The notes beneath the pieces were generated by a model. It ran no database searches and was not told the DNA's origin. It was given only the letters and a program-made list of their open reading frames with translations. Positions 18,200 through 29,894 of a DNA stretch of 64,000 bases are shown piece after piece; within the stretch, counting starts at the first letter, position 1; every line of letters starts with the position of its first letter. This DNA comes from Symsagittifera roscoffensis (taxonomy: Eukaryota; Xenacoelomorpha; Acoela; Convolutidae): positions 6,046,386-6,110,385 of the forward strand of contig NC_087063.1 in NCBI RefSeq assembly GCF_963678635.1. Direction: 5' to 3'. The position numbers and the translations under genes were made by a program.

Positions 18200-20865
18200 A
18201 GATATTGGCGATCGTATTTTGCAGAAGGGAAGGAACGCCCGACTGGTATAGTCAGCTTCTCGGCACAGGAGTGCTCATTATTCCAGCAACAAAACGGCTC
18301 GGAGCAGCTCATGGAATATTTGAAGCTGCACCAGATTGCTGAATTGGAGGTGAAATCTCTGCGATTGGTAGTGGTACACAAAGAAAGGCGTTCAGAGCTG
18401 ATTGGCAATATCAGAGGCAAACAACAGAGACCATAACAGACAAGGAAGAAGGCGAAAGCAAGACGTGAGCAGAAGCTGAAGGCAGAGGAAGTGTCTGCGC
18501 TTCAAAGGCAGGGGTGAGAAGAGTGCGATTTGTTTTGCTTCGTGCCTTGTGAGGTTCATTACTCGTGGATTGCAAAAGAATGACCACAGTACTTTTGCCT
18601 GCTGATTGGCTCAGACAGATTTTAAAAAAGAAACTGACTTGGAAAATTGTGTTAGACTATTTAAAATTCTTTAAAAAATTTCAAGTGTCTGTACATAGAC
18701 TGAAGTTTCTGAGAAAATGTCTGAAAAACGATCTAATACTGGACTTTTTGAAGTTTAGGGTCCTGATAACGGTTTTTTTTGGACCAAGCTGTGCATTTTT
18801 TTCAATTGAAACTACTAAGGACTGGAATTTTTAGGGCAAATGAGGATAGGAAAAGGTACGAGGAGATGCTAATGAAAGCAAGATCACTCGTGCAAAAAGA
18901 AATCGACGAACAGTGGTGGGCATCCATTTTCCGCTTCGTGAGGCGTCAAGTTTAGGCAAGTTTAATGACAATAATCGGAAAACCATAGTAAAGAATTAGA
19001 AAAACTGCCTGAGAGACAAGATAAACCTCTTGGACGGAGAAATGAGCGCTCAGTTAAGGTGCTTGATAACATTGAACTGCCTGGATGGGTACATGATGTG
19101 CTATCAATGGGCCCGAAGCATCCCATTAGAGACAAATTTAACGAGATAAGTGATCAGTTATATTCTATGAAGTCAACAGGAGGCAACCCGCCCGTTTGTA
19201 GGGTTTAGCTAAGGTACACGAGGCTGAGGACATCCGTACAACCAGTACTATTACTTCAAGGCAGCTCGTATGAGAATCGATGGAGCCAATATAGAAAACA
19301 ATACTAAAGATGCCAGAAAAACAATTGAAAACATTGCTTTACATCCGGATGAAACCATACATCGATGGAGCCAATATAGAAACCAATACTAAAGATGCCA
19401 GAAAAACAATTGAAAACATTGCTTTAGATCCGGATGAAACCATAATATCTCTTGATGTGAAAAGTTTGTACAACGACATTCCCCTGAAGGAGGCAATTGA
19501 AAATGCTTTACAGAAGATGTACAGCGAGGAGTCTCCTCCTGAAATTCAAAGAGCAACCATGAAAAGGCTTTTGAACATTGTGGTCAGCAAAGTATAGTTC
19601 AAATGTGATGATTCATGGTATGTACAAGTTGATGGTTTAGCAATGGGCGCGGTCCCTCTCTGTAATTCTGGCAAATTTATGGCTGAAAGAGTTCGAGTTT
19701 GCTCTAAGACAAGAAATACCGGTAGGAACGGAGATACAACATGTTAATGACACAAACGGTTTGTGCCCATGCTGCAGCAGGAAAGTCACATATAGATCAA
19801 AGGGGGTTGAATGCGAGAGTTGCCGGAACTGCTATCATCTAAAATGCGGAAAAATATCCGATGACGTATACGCATCAATAAACGAGATAGTCTGGTACTG
19901 TGAAAGCTACGGCCGCGCTAAGAACAAGGAGAAGGATATTCCCCAGGTGAAATTGTTCATCAGGTATGTGGATGACATTGTTAGAACAGCCAATGGGAGC
20001 CGAGTTGTCTTCTCGATGTCGCTAATTCTCTTCATTCAAATCTGCAGTTCACTCTTGAGGAAACTTATTCGGAGGGGAAATTGCCGTTCCTGGATTTGAA
20101 CATGAATATATCGCAGATTAGGGGTGTAACTTGCAGTTGGTATCAAAAACCAACAGATACAGGGACTATACTGAACTATAGAAGCTGCGCCCCAACTCAG
20201 TATAAGCGTAGAGTTATCGAAGCCACTGTACACAGGGTTATTAGGAGTACATCTAGCTGGGAGCAATTTGATAAGGCTATGGAAACTAATAGGGCACAAT
20301 GGCTGATAAATCAGTGTCCTGAAAATTGGTCCGCAAAGGTGGCTTCAGGAGGGCAAATGCAAGCCCCTGGATAGTGAGAGGTGTTTGTCAACTCAATCAC
20401 CAAAGGCTGTGAAGCCCTCAATGCATATGCTGCAATATAGAGGTAACCAAAGCCAAAATTTTGCTAATAGGTTAACAAAACTAACTAATGTTCAAGTGGT
20501 TTTTACCACAAGAAAACCAGAATCATGTTTACCATCACTGAAGTCAGCATTTTCTAATGACCTCAAGTCAAGAGTGGTTTATAAACTGTCATGTAGTGGA
20601 TGCACTTCCACCTATGTCGGACGAACTGTTCGACATTTGACCACTAGAATTGAGGAACAAAATAAAGCAGACTCACCGGTAGGCCTCCACTTTTGGCAAT
20701 GCCAACTTGAGGGAAAAGCGCAGATCTTAGTTGGGAAATTATAGATAGGTCAAACAATCAAACAAAATTGTTAACACTAGAGGTAATACATATCAGGAAA
20801 GAGAAACCGGACTTGAACACGCGCGATGAGTTTAGGAGCAGGGAGTTAACACTGAAAATTTAGTC
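18200..20865 (+). pseudogene. Penelope-like element copy 1 (RT, PHD-like finger, GIY-YIG), broken
   Basis: N-terminal PLE region at 18,360-18,960 in broken frames (KARREQKLKAEE, RYEEMLMKARSLVQKEIDE, WWASIFRFVRRQ), then LDNIELPGWVHDVLSMGPKHP near 19,060-19,125. RT motif A is SLDVKSLYNDIPLKEAIE, motif B lies in broken sequence near 19,640, and motif C is RYVDDIVRT near 19,960. Between B and C is a PHD-like finger (CPCC, CESC, YHLKC, WYCES). Its last cysteine is changed (CESYG). The YKLSCSGCTSTYVG GIY-YIG domain follows at 20,580. An about 85-bp internal tandem duplication (19,275-19,445), stops and frameshifts inactivate it. Confidence 0.88.
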
Positions 20866-23058
20866 TCAAAGCTGGAATCCTTGTATGAATCAAAGCTGGA
20901 ATCCTTGTTGCAATCTGCTCAGTTTGTGAAAAAAGATGCAACCACTGATGAGGTTATACTAAAGATTGAGAAGGAACTTAACAAATAATTACTAGCCATG
21001 AACAAAAGAGACGAGATAAGTGATCAGTTATATTCTATGAAGTCAACAGGAGGCAACCCGCCCGTTTGTAGGGTTTAGCTAAGGTACACGAGGCTGAGGA
21101 CATCCGTACAACCAGTACTATTACTTTAAGGCAGCTCGTATGAGAATCGATGGAGCCAATATAGAAAACAATACTAAAGATGCCAGAAAAACAATTGAAA
21201 ACATTGCTTTAGATCCGGATGAAACCATACATCGATGGAGCCAATATAGAAACCAATACTAAAGATGCCAGAAAAACAATTGAAAACATTGCTTTAGATC
21301 CGGATGAAACCATAATATCTCTTGATATGAAAAGTTTGTACAACGACATTCCCCTGAAGGAGGCAATTGAAAATGCTTTACAGAAGATGTACAGCCAGGA
21401 GTCTCCGCCTGAAATTCAAAGAGCAACCATGAAAAGGCTTTTGAACATTGTGGTCAGCAAAGTATAGTTCAAATGTGATGATTCATGGTATGTACAAGTT
21501 GATGGTTTAGCAATGGGCGCGGTCCCTCTCTGTAATTCTGGCAAACTTATGGCTGAAAGAGTTCGAGTTTGCTCTAAGACAAGAAATACCGGTAGGAACG
21601 GAGATACAGCATGTTAATGACACAAACGGTTTGTGCCCATGCTGCAGCAGGAAAGTCACATATAGATCAAAGGGGGTTGAATGCGAGAGTTGCCGGAACT
21701 GCTATCATCTAAAATGCGGAAAAATATCCGATGACGTATACGCATCAATAAACGAGATAGTCTGGTACTGTGAAAGCTACTGCCGCGCTAAGAACAAGGA
21801 GAAGGATATTCCCCAGGTGAAATTGTTCATCAGGTATGTGGATGACATTGTTAGAACAGTCAGTGGGAGCCGAGTTGTCTTCTCGATGTCGCTAATTCTC
21901 TTCATCCAAATCTGCAGTTCACTCTTGAGGAAACTTATTCGGAGGGGAAATTGCCGTTCCTGGATTTGAACATGAATATATCGCAGTTTAGGGGTGTAAC
22001 TTGCAGTTGGTATCAAAAACCAACAGATACAGGGACTATACTGAACTATAGAAGCTGCGCCCCAACTCAGTATAAGCGTAGTGTTATCGAAGCCACTGTA
22101 CACAGGGTTATTAGGAGTACATCTAGCTGGGAGCAATTTGATAAGGCTATGGAAACTAATAGGGCACAATGGCTGATAAATCAGTACCCTGAAAATTGGT
22201 CCGCAAAGGTGGCTTCAGGAGGGCAAATGCAAGCCCCTGGATAGTGAGAGGTGTTTGTCAACTCAATCACCAAAGGCTGTGAAGCCCCCAATGCATATGC
22301 TGCAATATAGAGGTAACCAAAGCCAAAATTTTGCTAATAGGTTACGAAAACTAACTAATGTTCAAGTGGTTTTTACCACAAGAAAACCAGAATCATGTTT
22401 ACCATCACTGAAGTCAGCATTTTCTAATGACCTCAAGTCAAGAGTGGTTTATAAACTGTCATGTAGTGGATGCAGTTCCACCTATGTCGGACGAACTGTT
22501 CGACATTTGACCACTAGAATTGAGGAACAAAATAAAGCAGACTCACCGGTAGGCCTCCACCTTTGGCAATGCCAACTTGAGGGAAAAAGCGCAGATCTTA
22601 GTTGGGAAATTATAGATAGGTCAAACAACCAAACAAAATTGTTAACACTAGAGGTAATACATATCAGGAAAGAGAAACCGGACTTGAACACGCGCGATAA
22701 GTTTAGGAGCAGGGAGTTAACACTGAAAATTTAGTCCCAAAACTTTTTTGGATTTTTATTTAAAACGTTTATGTCTAAATTGAAATTATGACTGAGAAAC
22801 TCCAGACAAATTAATTTAAATTTGTTTAAATAATTTTAGAGTTTAAAAGTATTTTAAATGTAATTGTAATTTAGAGGTCAATTGTGAATGGCTAATGTTT
22901 TAACATGACGGTTTAGAACCAAAATGTATGTGAACTTTTGTAAATAACATTTGTAAACTGATGTTTTATTGTCATTTAGATTAGTTTGTTGTATAAATCC
23001 TGACAATGCACATAGTTACGAAAATGTTTGAAATTTAGTTTTTAATAAAAGTTTCTTT
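20866..23058 (+). pseudogene. Penelope-like element copy 2, broken
   Basis: From 21,010 to 22,735 it is nearly identical to copy 1 at an offset of about 1,870 bp, including the same internal duplication and the same premature TAG after the CRV residues. Upstream (20,930-21,010) it keeps a segment absent from copy 1 (LQSAQFVKKDATTDEV, LLAMNKRDEI). RT motif A, finger (final part CESYC), RYVDDIVRTV and the complete GIY-YIG end (SSTYVGRTVRHLTTRIEE, ending TLKI) are visible, then the 3' UTR to 23,058. Shared lesions show both descend from one already dead copy. Confidence 0.88.
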
Positions 23059-23330
23059 GACAGTATCATAGTAACCATGGTTACACTCAGAAGACACTAC
23101 ATCACATTTTCCAATCCAAACTAGATATGGAAGAGTAAAGTATAACGTTGATAGAAAAAATAAAGAGTGTGATGGTTGAGAATCAAGACAACCATATTGA
23201 GAAAACTAACACCTGCAAAGTATAAACTGCGCAGAAACTCTCCGATTCAAAATCACTAAAAACAAATAAAAAACTTAACTTAAATTTCTGTTTTCAGGCG
23301 TTGGTCACATTTGATCTTGCCATTTCAATT

Positions 23331-23476
23331 TGAAATCATTCTGAATCCATGCAGTCGCCACACGAGACACCGACTTGGGAATGAAGCCATCAAACGTGCT
23401 TTCTGTTTGTCCGACATTCAATCTTCTATAGAACCAGTCGGCCTCTCACGTGATGACAGAAAGAGACCAGACGGTA

Positions 23477-23514
<38 letters not shown>

Positions 23515-23884
23515 GGAAAACGGCCTCTGCCTGATCTGGGACTTCACGTGCGTCAACCGCCTTGTCATGTCTAATGTTGGCCGAGGAACCTTACCAAGTC
23601 CGACAATAGCCGACAAAGCAGAAGAAGCAAAGCGAATGAACTACGAGAGCCTGACCAGAAACTACATTTTCCAGTCTGTTGCAGTCGAACACCTCGGCGG
23701 ACTCGGAACCGACACCAACGACTTCCTTAAACAGCTTTGCCGCAAAATTATCGCGAAAACCGATGACAAAAGAGCCGGAGCTTTCCTCCGACTGCGGCTG
23801 TCGTTAGCCGTCCAGATTGGCAATGTAGCCATTGTGAGAGAGTTGATAGAGCGTGCCAAAGAAACAACCTTCCCAGACCTCTGA
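23331..23884 (+). pseudogene. Restriction-like-endonuclease domain fragment split by a microsatellite
   Basis: Frame 1 (23,340-23,480) reads RHRLGNEAIKRAF then EPVGLSRDDRKRPDGIT. Frame 2 (23,505-23,884) reads PWENGLCLIWDFTC, then an Ala/Lys-rich helix (DKAEEAKRMNYESL), AVEHLGGLGTDTNDFL and a final helical segment ending FPDL-stop. The RPDG...LIWDFTC pair resembles the PD-(D/E)xK core of R2-type LINE C-termini, and I recognise the overall pattern as a common repetitive protein of invertebrates, usually beside RT genes. The two halves are one frame apart across a (TC)n run. Role by analogy: target-DNA cleavage. No RT is adjacent. Confidence 0.5.
23480..23510 (+). repeat. (TC)n microsatellite
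   Basis: About 15 TC units, lying exactly where the endonuclease-like reading frame breaks. Confidence 0.95.
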
Positions 23885-24499
23885 ACAACCCCATTGTCAC
23901 TAACGACTCCATTCTCGAACTCATTCTTACCTCAATTCCGCGGCCACATATCAACGCCAGACTTTTTGATCATTCCAGACTTTTAAACCTTCCCTGCCAT
24001 TCGAAATGGCATTTTGAAGTCTTTTGGTAATTTACCATTTTTTCTTTCTGAATCCGATTTTCTGGAAAAAAAATCGGTATAATGACTTGAATCTTTCTTG
24101 GAAAAACAATTGTTTAATTCTTTGTTTTCCTCAATTATATCGTTTTCGTACTTGCCTCCTGTATAAGCTGGTAGTAAGCTGTGTTTTTCTCTAGAGACGG
24201 CAGGCTAGTTTCTACTCGAGGAACTGTTCCATTTTTGTAATTTGTTTTAGATCAGATGAAAAACCAAATTTTCTTCTGTCTATTTATGTCTTATTTGTCC
24301 AGATCATTTGTTTGTCATTGATAATGTTGGATTTCTTGTTAGACCACTTAAATCAATTCCGTCGGCTTAACAAGTGGTGTACTCTAGGGGAGTCCATTTG
24401 CTTACTCGCAAAGTCTTCTAGTCAATTGAACTTTTCAAGGCATCAGTTTTCAACCTGATGACATATCAACAGCAAAGACTTTTGACGAATGCGTTAAAA
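23885..24499. other. No gene seen
   Basis: AT-rich sequence between the endonuclease fragment and the minus-strand PLE pieces. No coding pattern on either strand. Confidence 0.5.
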
Positions 24500-25145
24500 G
24501 GGTTAATTCAGCAATTTTTTTTGCACATTTTTGCATTCTTCAGGTTTTCAAAATTGTAAATTAATTTATACAACAAGATCAAAGATCAAAAACTGTTCAC
24601 AAAGACAAGGACCAAAGAAAAAAAGATCACTAACTTAAAACTAAAAAAATAAATCAATCAAAACAACGCAACTCTTACAACAATTATTGTACAGTTTTTT
24701 CTGTGGACATTTCTTTAAGTTAGCCGCAAATTTCTGAGAGTTTAAGCATTTTTGTTTTTACACTTTCGATTTGTTGCTAAATTCATGCTAACCTGTAGGT
24801 TTTTTCAACTACTGGTTTTCGCTGAAAACTTTTGATTCTGGAACTATAGCCTTAGTGTAAGCTCTCTACTTCTAAATTTTTTTCGCGTAACTATTGCCGA
24901 CCTCTCGTTCCTAATGCGCAGTACCTCTCTGCTGTACTTATGTGCTGTGCAACGGGAGTATCTTCATTTCGTTGTTACTCAATCCTTGTGGTGAGTGAGA
25001 TGTCGGATTTCTTGGCCAACATAGATGAACTTGCTCTCATACTACCCTAGTCTGTACAACATTTTTGATTTCAGAACACTGGAAAAAGACTCGCTAGTAT
25101 GATCACAGGGCTTCCCTTTCTCAGCTGTTTTCTTTTTAAAAGAAA
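24500..25145 (-). pseudogene. Penelope-like element 3' end, third minus-strand piece
   Basis: On the minus strand a decayed GIY-YIG end (YVGQEIRHL-type motif near 25,020 with many changes) leads to a 3' UTR that aligns by eye with 27,990-28,515 (shared blocks such as TTTCGCGT and GACCTCTC...TTCCTAA). It ends with a CTGAAGA hammerhead-like core at 24,544. 5'-truncated. Confidence 0.65.
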
Positions 25146-25159
25146 TTTTAAATGTTTAT

Positions 25160-27930
25160 TCTAATTTAAATTTTTTGCACATTTTGTACATCATCAGGAT
25201 TAAAATGTCTTTACAAGATTCACAAAACGATCAAAGATCTGAAGATATGAGAATCATGTCTAAAAATGCTTTATTATTTTTTCGACCGATCAAATTTAAA
25301 CAACTGTAATAACATGGTAAATTACGTAACCATTAATAACAATTTCCTGTAAAATTCTGAGAGTTTTTAGTTTTTTGTTCTTTCCTTGTTATAAAATTTC
25401 GATTTGGGAATATTTGTCAATTCTGACATTTCTGTTTTTTGAACTATAGCCATTTTTTACATGGACTTTAATTTTAGTGTAAATTCCCGGCTCCTGAATT
25501 CATCGCGTGTGCTGATTCTTGACCTGACCCTTCAAATATGCAAAACATCCAGTGTGAGTAGCTTTTGAGTGTTGGCTGTTTTGTCTATGATCTCCTATGA
25601 TCAGCAGTACCGCCTACCTCCTTATTATATTCCAACAAGTGTTGCCCTACTGGGGTGTCCTCTTTGCAGTGTTCATCGACCCTCGTGGCTAAATATCGGA
25701 CTTTCTGGCCGACATACGTGGATTTACATCCACTTCATGTAAGCTTACACACCACTTTGGATCTCAATTCACGAGCAAAGGAAGTTCTGAGGGATCGCAA
25801 TTTGTTTTCATTTTTCTTGTTGTAAAAAATCTTTGTCCCCTGGATATATGCCGAACCTTTGCAGCTAACGGATGAGATGGATTGCCTCGAGATTGCATTT
25901 TAAAAAGGGGTGGTGAGTTTTTCAACCAATTATCATTTCTCGGTTCTGATGCCATCATCTCTAAATTTTTCTTTCCCTCACTGGTCTTGTTAAGAGTTTC
26001 AAACACTACCCTGTTCAACCAATTTTTCGGATATTGATTTTCAATCCAATGTTTCCGATTTTTTTTTCCAATGCCCTGTCAAAATTTTCCCATGTTGAGG
26101 TACTTCGTAAAACCCTACGGACCGTGCCTTCAAAAACGTTTCTTTTGTATGGCAAAGGTGAGCAACATCTAAAATTTAGAATGGTGCCGGTATCAGTGAG
26201 TTTTTGGTACCACCCACATGTGACCTTTTTTCCTGAGTCTACGTTGATATTTAAATCCAAAGAGGCCAAATTACCGTTACTATCAAGTTCTTCTATGGTG
26301 AACTGCAATTTTGGATGCAGTTTTTTGGCAGCCTCCAGGACTACCCCAGGGTCATCCTTGACAGTTCTATTTATGTCTTCCACATGTCTTAGAGAAACTT
26401 TAACACCATTTTCGGTCCGATCTGATTCTTGTTGTTTTTTGCAAGTCATGCAATACCATACTGTTTTATCAATGTCTGGTAACATTTCAAACAAGCTTCG
26501 CATTCTAACCCTTTAGTTCGATATGTCACCTTTTCCTGACATCCAGGGCACACTTCCTTGTTATCCTATTTTAGCACAGTCAATTTTGGTACCTTTTTCA
26601 TTAATGCAGGTTTTATGGTCACTATTACTGCACAAAATGGCCAATATCACAAAATGGCCAGTAATACTGCAGGGGAGGCGCCCATTGCTAAACCGTATTT
26701 TTGTACATACCACAAACCATTGCATTTAAAGTGTAACTTACTCACTGCCAAATTTAATAATTTTCACATAGTTTTTGCGAGATATTTCCGGAGGATTGAT
26801 TTGCTCATGTAATCTCCTCAGGGCTATAACAACAGCTTTGTTGAGCGGTACATTAGTGTATAAACTCTTAACATCAAGGGAGATTATACTCTCATCAGCG
26901 TCCAATTCGGTTTTCTCCAAGATCTACCCGGCCACTTGAGTGTTCGTTCATATGTTTGCCCCTTCAATTTTGTCAAAGTGTTTTGCCGATATTCTACTTA
27001 GGTGGTCATATGAGCTACACGGTAAAAAAAGGACTGGACGAAGTGGTGTGCCTGGTTTGTTTACTTTTGCTAAACCATACAGCCTAGCCGGCTGCGCCCC
27101 CGTTGATCTCAACCTAGTATACAGCGCTTCGCTAATCTCGTCCTTCTTTTTCATGGCGATTATTTTTTTGTATGTGTCTTTTTCAATTTTTTTGATCAAG
27201 CTGTCTGCCCGATTCTTCCTCTCACTAAATTGTTCTGCTTGTAATAAATTTTTCAGCTTCTTCGCATATGTCTCCTTTTGCATTACACAAATACCCACCC
27301 CTTAACAAACGGCACCGCCAGAAGACCGTTGTCCTTTAAATACTTTCTGGCTTTTTCAACACCTTTGTAAGAGGGGGTCTGTTTAATATTCTTGGCCTAT
27401 CTCTTTGCAGCTGCTTCAATATCACATAATTTTTCTCCGGGTATTCTATTTAACTTCAGTTCAGACAAAAAATTATCAATGTCCGCAAGAAAGTGACTTC
27501 CATTGAATTTGTCTCGTACCGGATGTTTTGATCAAAAAACCCATGCGGCAAAAACCCATTGCGGCAAAATGACTTCATCTAAGAGTCTGACTGACCTTTC
27601 ATCTAAGTTTTTTAATGCTCTTTCCTGCCTTTTCGAAAGTTTTTCAAATTTTTTCTTGCGTCAGCTTATCAGGTTATTGACACTACACCTTGCTTGCAGG
27701 TTCAGATAGAATAATACCGAAGGCCACCACTTCTCATCTAAACCCCTTCTCACTACCTCCCTTGCTTTTGCTAGGTTACTCGATGCCTTAGCCCTATCCG
27801 CATTTGCCTGGCTTATCTGAGGAGTCTCAATTGAAAGCTGTGCACCGCTTGATTCGAAAAAACACCGTTATCAGGCACGCAAAACCGTACAAAAAATGGT
27901 ATTTTGTCGTTATCATGAAATTTTCTCAGA
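25160..27930 (-). pseudogene. Penelope-like element, near full length but broken, minus strand
   Basis: Reading right to left: an N-terminal GLDEKWWPSV-type motif near 27,740; KETYAKKLKNLLQ, RLRSTGAQPARLYGLAK and PGTPLRPVL at 27,300-26,950; RT motif A SLDVKSLYTNVPLNKAV at 26,880-26,830; degraded motif B near 26,690; the end of a PHD-like finger (VWYCMTCK) at 26,460; LRHVEDINRTV, where the catalytic DD of motif C is replaced by ED; LDLNINV and WYQKLTDTGTILNF near 26,240; and a decayed GIY-YIG near 25,720. The 3' UTR ends with CTGATGA at 25,198. Frameshifts and stops throughout. Clearly older and of a different subfamily from the plus-strand copies. Confidence 0.85.
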
Positions 27931-27989
27931 AATTTAATTCTCAGGAAACTGCTTTTAAAATTACTAAAATGTTTTAAATAATCTAACAC

Positions 27990-28515
27990 AAGTTTCCAAG
28001 TTTATTTTCTTTTTGTATTTGCTTTTTCCGATGATCTTTTCACGGGCTCGTGATCTACCGCAATTTTTGAGATTTTGCAACATTTTTGATTTTTTAAATT
28101 TCATGCTAACATGTATGTTATATCAATTTTTTTTTGTTTTCGTCAAAATTTTTCGATTCTGCGACTTTAGCTCTAATTCCCTACTTCTAGATTCTTTTCG
28201 CGTGTTAATTTTCGACCTCTCTTTCCTAACGCGCAGTGCCTCTTATTCAAGTAACTTAATGTTGCTGGCGGCCTGGTCGATTATCTTGCACTAATACCGA
28301 TTTACCTGAATCACTACCACACTGCCTTATGTGCTGTCTAGCGGGAGTATCCTCTTTTAGTTGTTTCTCAATCCTTGTGGTGAGATGTTGGATCATTTGG
28401 CCAACATAGATGGATTTACACTTGAAACACTCTAGCTTGTACAACAATTTAGATTTCAGCTCACTGGAAAAGGACTCGCTAGTATAATCTCAGGTCTTCC
28501 CGTTCTCAGCTGTTT
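27990..28515 (-). pseudogene. Penelope-like element 3' end with GIY-YIG, first minus-strand piece
   Basis: A well preserved GIY-YIG segment at 28,447-28,290 (YKLECFKCKSIYVGQMIQHL, TTRIEKQLKEDT) followed by 3' UTR. It lies directly upstream of the near-complete minus-strand copy in the same orientation, so the three minus pieces form a head-to-tail series. Confidence 0.75.
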
Positions 28516-29159
28516 TTTTTTGTTCGAGCATTTCCCGATGATCTTTTCAAGGGCTCGCGATGCCACCCGCAATGACCAACTTTCTAGATACTGATAATCG
28601 GACCACTGTTTACGATTGATTTTCATTGCTTTATTACAGCTTTCTCATGTGGAGCTACTGCGGAAATTACAGTGAACAGTTCCCCCAGTTCCTCTAATCA
28701 CCGAGGGTTTTCTTGTACTGAAGGAGGGGGGCTCAACTTCTACAATTTAGTATTGTACCTGTATCTGCTGGTTTCCGATACTCTTTACTGTTTACTTTCC
28801 TGAGTGTGTGTTATTAATAATTTGTCAATCCACAAACGAAAGCTTCCCAGATGAGTTCGGTGTCTCTATTGTGAACTGTTTATTGGGATGGAGTAAGTTT
28901 GCTGCCCATAACACCTCGTCAGGAAAAGCGTAAAAGCCTAACAGTTGTTAGCGATGGTAACACCTCTCTAATACGCTGTTACGCTTTTACACTTTTACGC
29001 TCTCACAAGCAAACCAAGTTACCAACAAAATGAAAGAGAGCACACAAAAATTTTCGTCATAAATTAAAAAAAAAACAGCTTTTGTAGTCGTAATTTTTAA
29101 GGTGGTATTTTGACCTGCTTTGTAGCTATAGCAATACCGATCAGATCTCCTATGTCGTT
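28516..29159. other. No gene seen
   Basis: AT-rich sequence with no coding pattern. A short self-similar patch lies at 28,920-29,010 (GCGTAAAAG / CTTTTACGC). Confidence 0.45.
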
Positions 29160-29620
29160 AATTTCGATATTTAGAAGACCTTGTCACGGTACTTCACAAG
29201 AGACGTATCCAGAAACTTGCCAATTGTTTTTTTGATGATGCCTTTCTGAAAATTTTTGTGTCGTATCTATCTGGTAGGTTTGAAACGGACAAATTGATCA
29301 ACGCCTAGTTGACGTTTTCCCCGTGTCTAGTGAAGTCTCTCAAGTTAATGTAATGGGGCCATTTTTTTTCTTTTTTTGTACAGAAACGACCTAGCTGACG
29401 AAATTATCTCTAACTGCTTTTTTTTTGCCGATGACTGTAAAACTAATACTCGAGAGTCGACTCCGAGAATATAATAGCGAGTCGACTCCATGAAGACGTT
29501 GATACATTATTTGAATGGTATTCTAGCAATCAGCTTTTTTCCACCCCGACAAAAGCAAATTTCTGCGCTCTAACTCTAAATTACCTAAGGCATTGTTGAT
29601 ATTGTTGATATTGCTAGGAG
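29160..29620 (+). pseudogene. LINE-type reverse transcriptase remnant
   Basis: Several frames together give the order of a CR1/Jockey-type RT: FLKIFVSYLSGRFET, DVFPVSSEVSQ, VMGPFFFF, RNDLADEIISNCFFFADDCK (motif C, FADD) and DTLFEWYSSNQLFF followed by HPDKSKF. Frameshifts and two stops after FADDCK separate the parts. No endonuclease or ORF1 is recognisable nearby. Confidence 0.65.
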
Positions 29621-29894
29621 AATTCTATCTTATACTGATAAAATCAAACTTAGGATTTATCGTTTAAAATTGCTTGAAATGGTGCGAGCACGTTGACGTG
29701 AAATTTCAAAAGACCAATAAGCTGCTATACCTCATAGAAGTGTTGTTCCTCACCCAACTACTCGACATGTAAAGCTGAAACTTGTCAGAAGCTGAGTCAT
29801 AGTAACTTTGCTCTAATGTTCTCAAGCGTGGTTTCCTGATCATTCTCATGTGTTCAAACTGATTAAATTCCATCACAGATGCATCAAGTTTTTT

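Larger units (their letters stand above)
17141..23069 (+). mobile_element. Composite of three Penelope-like element pieces flanked by an 11-bp direct repeat
   Basis: GACAGTATCAT occurs at 17,141-17,151 and 23,059-23,069, exactly outside the first and last PLE sequence (the left junction overlaps PLE sequence by a few bases). Inside are a 5'-truncated 3' end, a long copy with internal deletions and a second partial copy, all head to tail. PLEs often lie in partial tandems with such structure. No piece has an intact ORF. Confidence 0.75.

Noticed and set aside
18055-18420. 121-residue minus-strand frame
   Set aside because: Lies opposite the 5' part of PLE copy 1; its motifs read on the plus strand.
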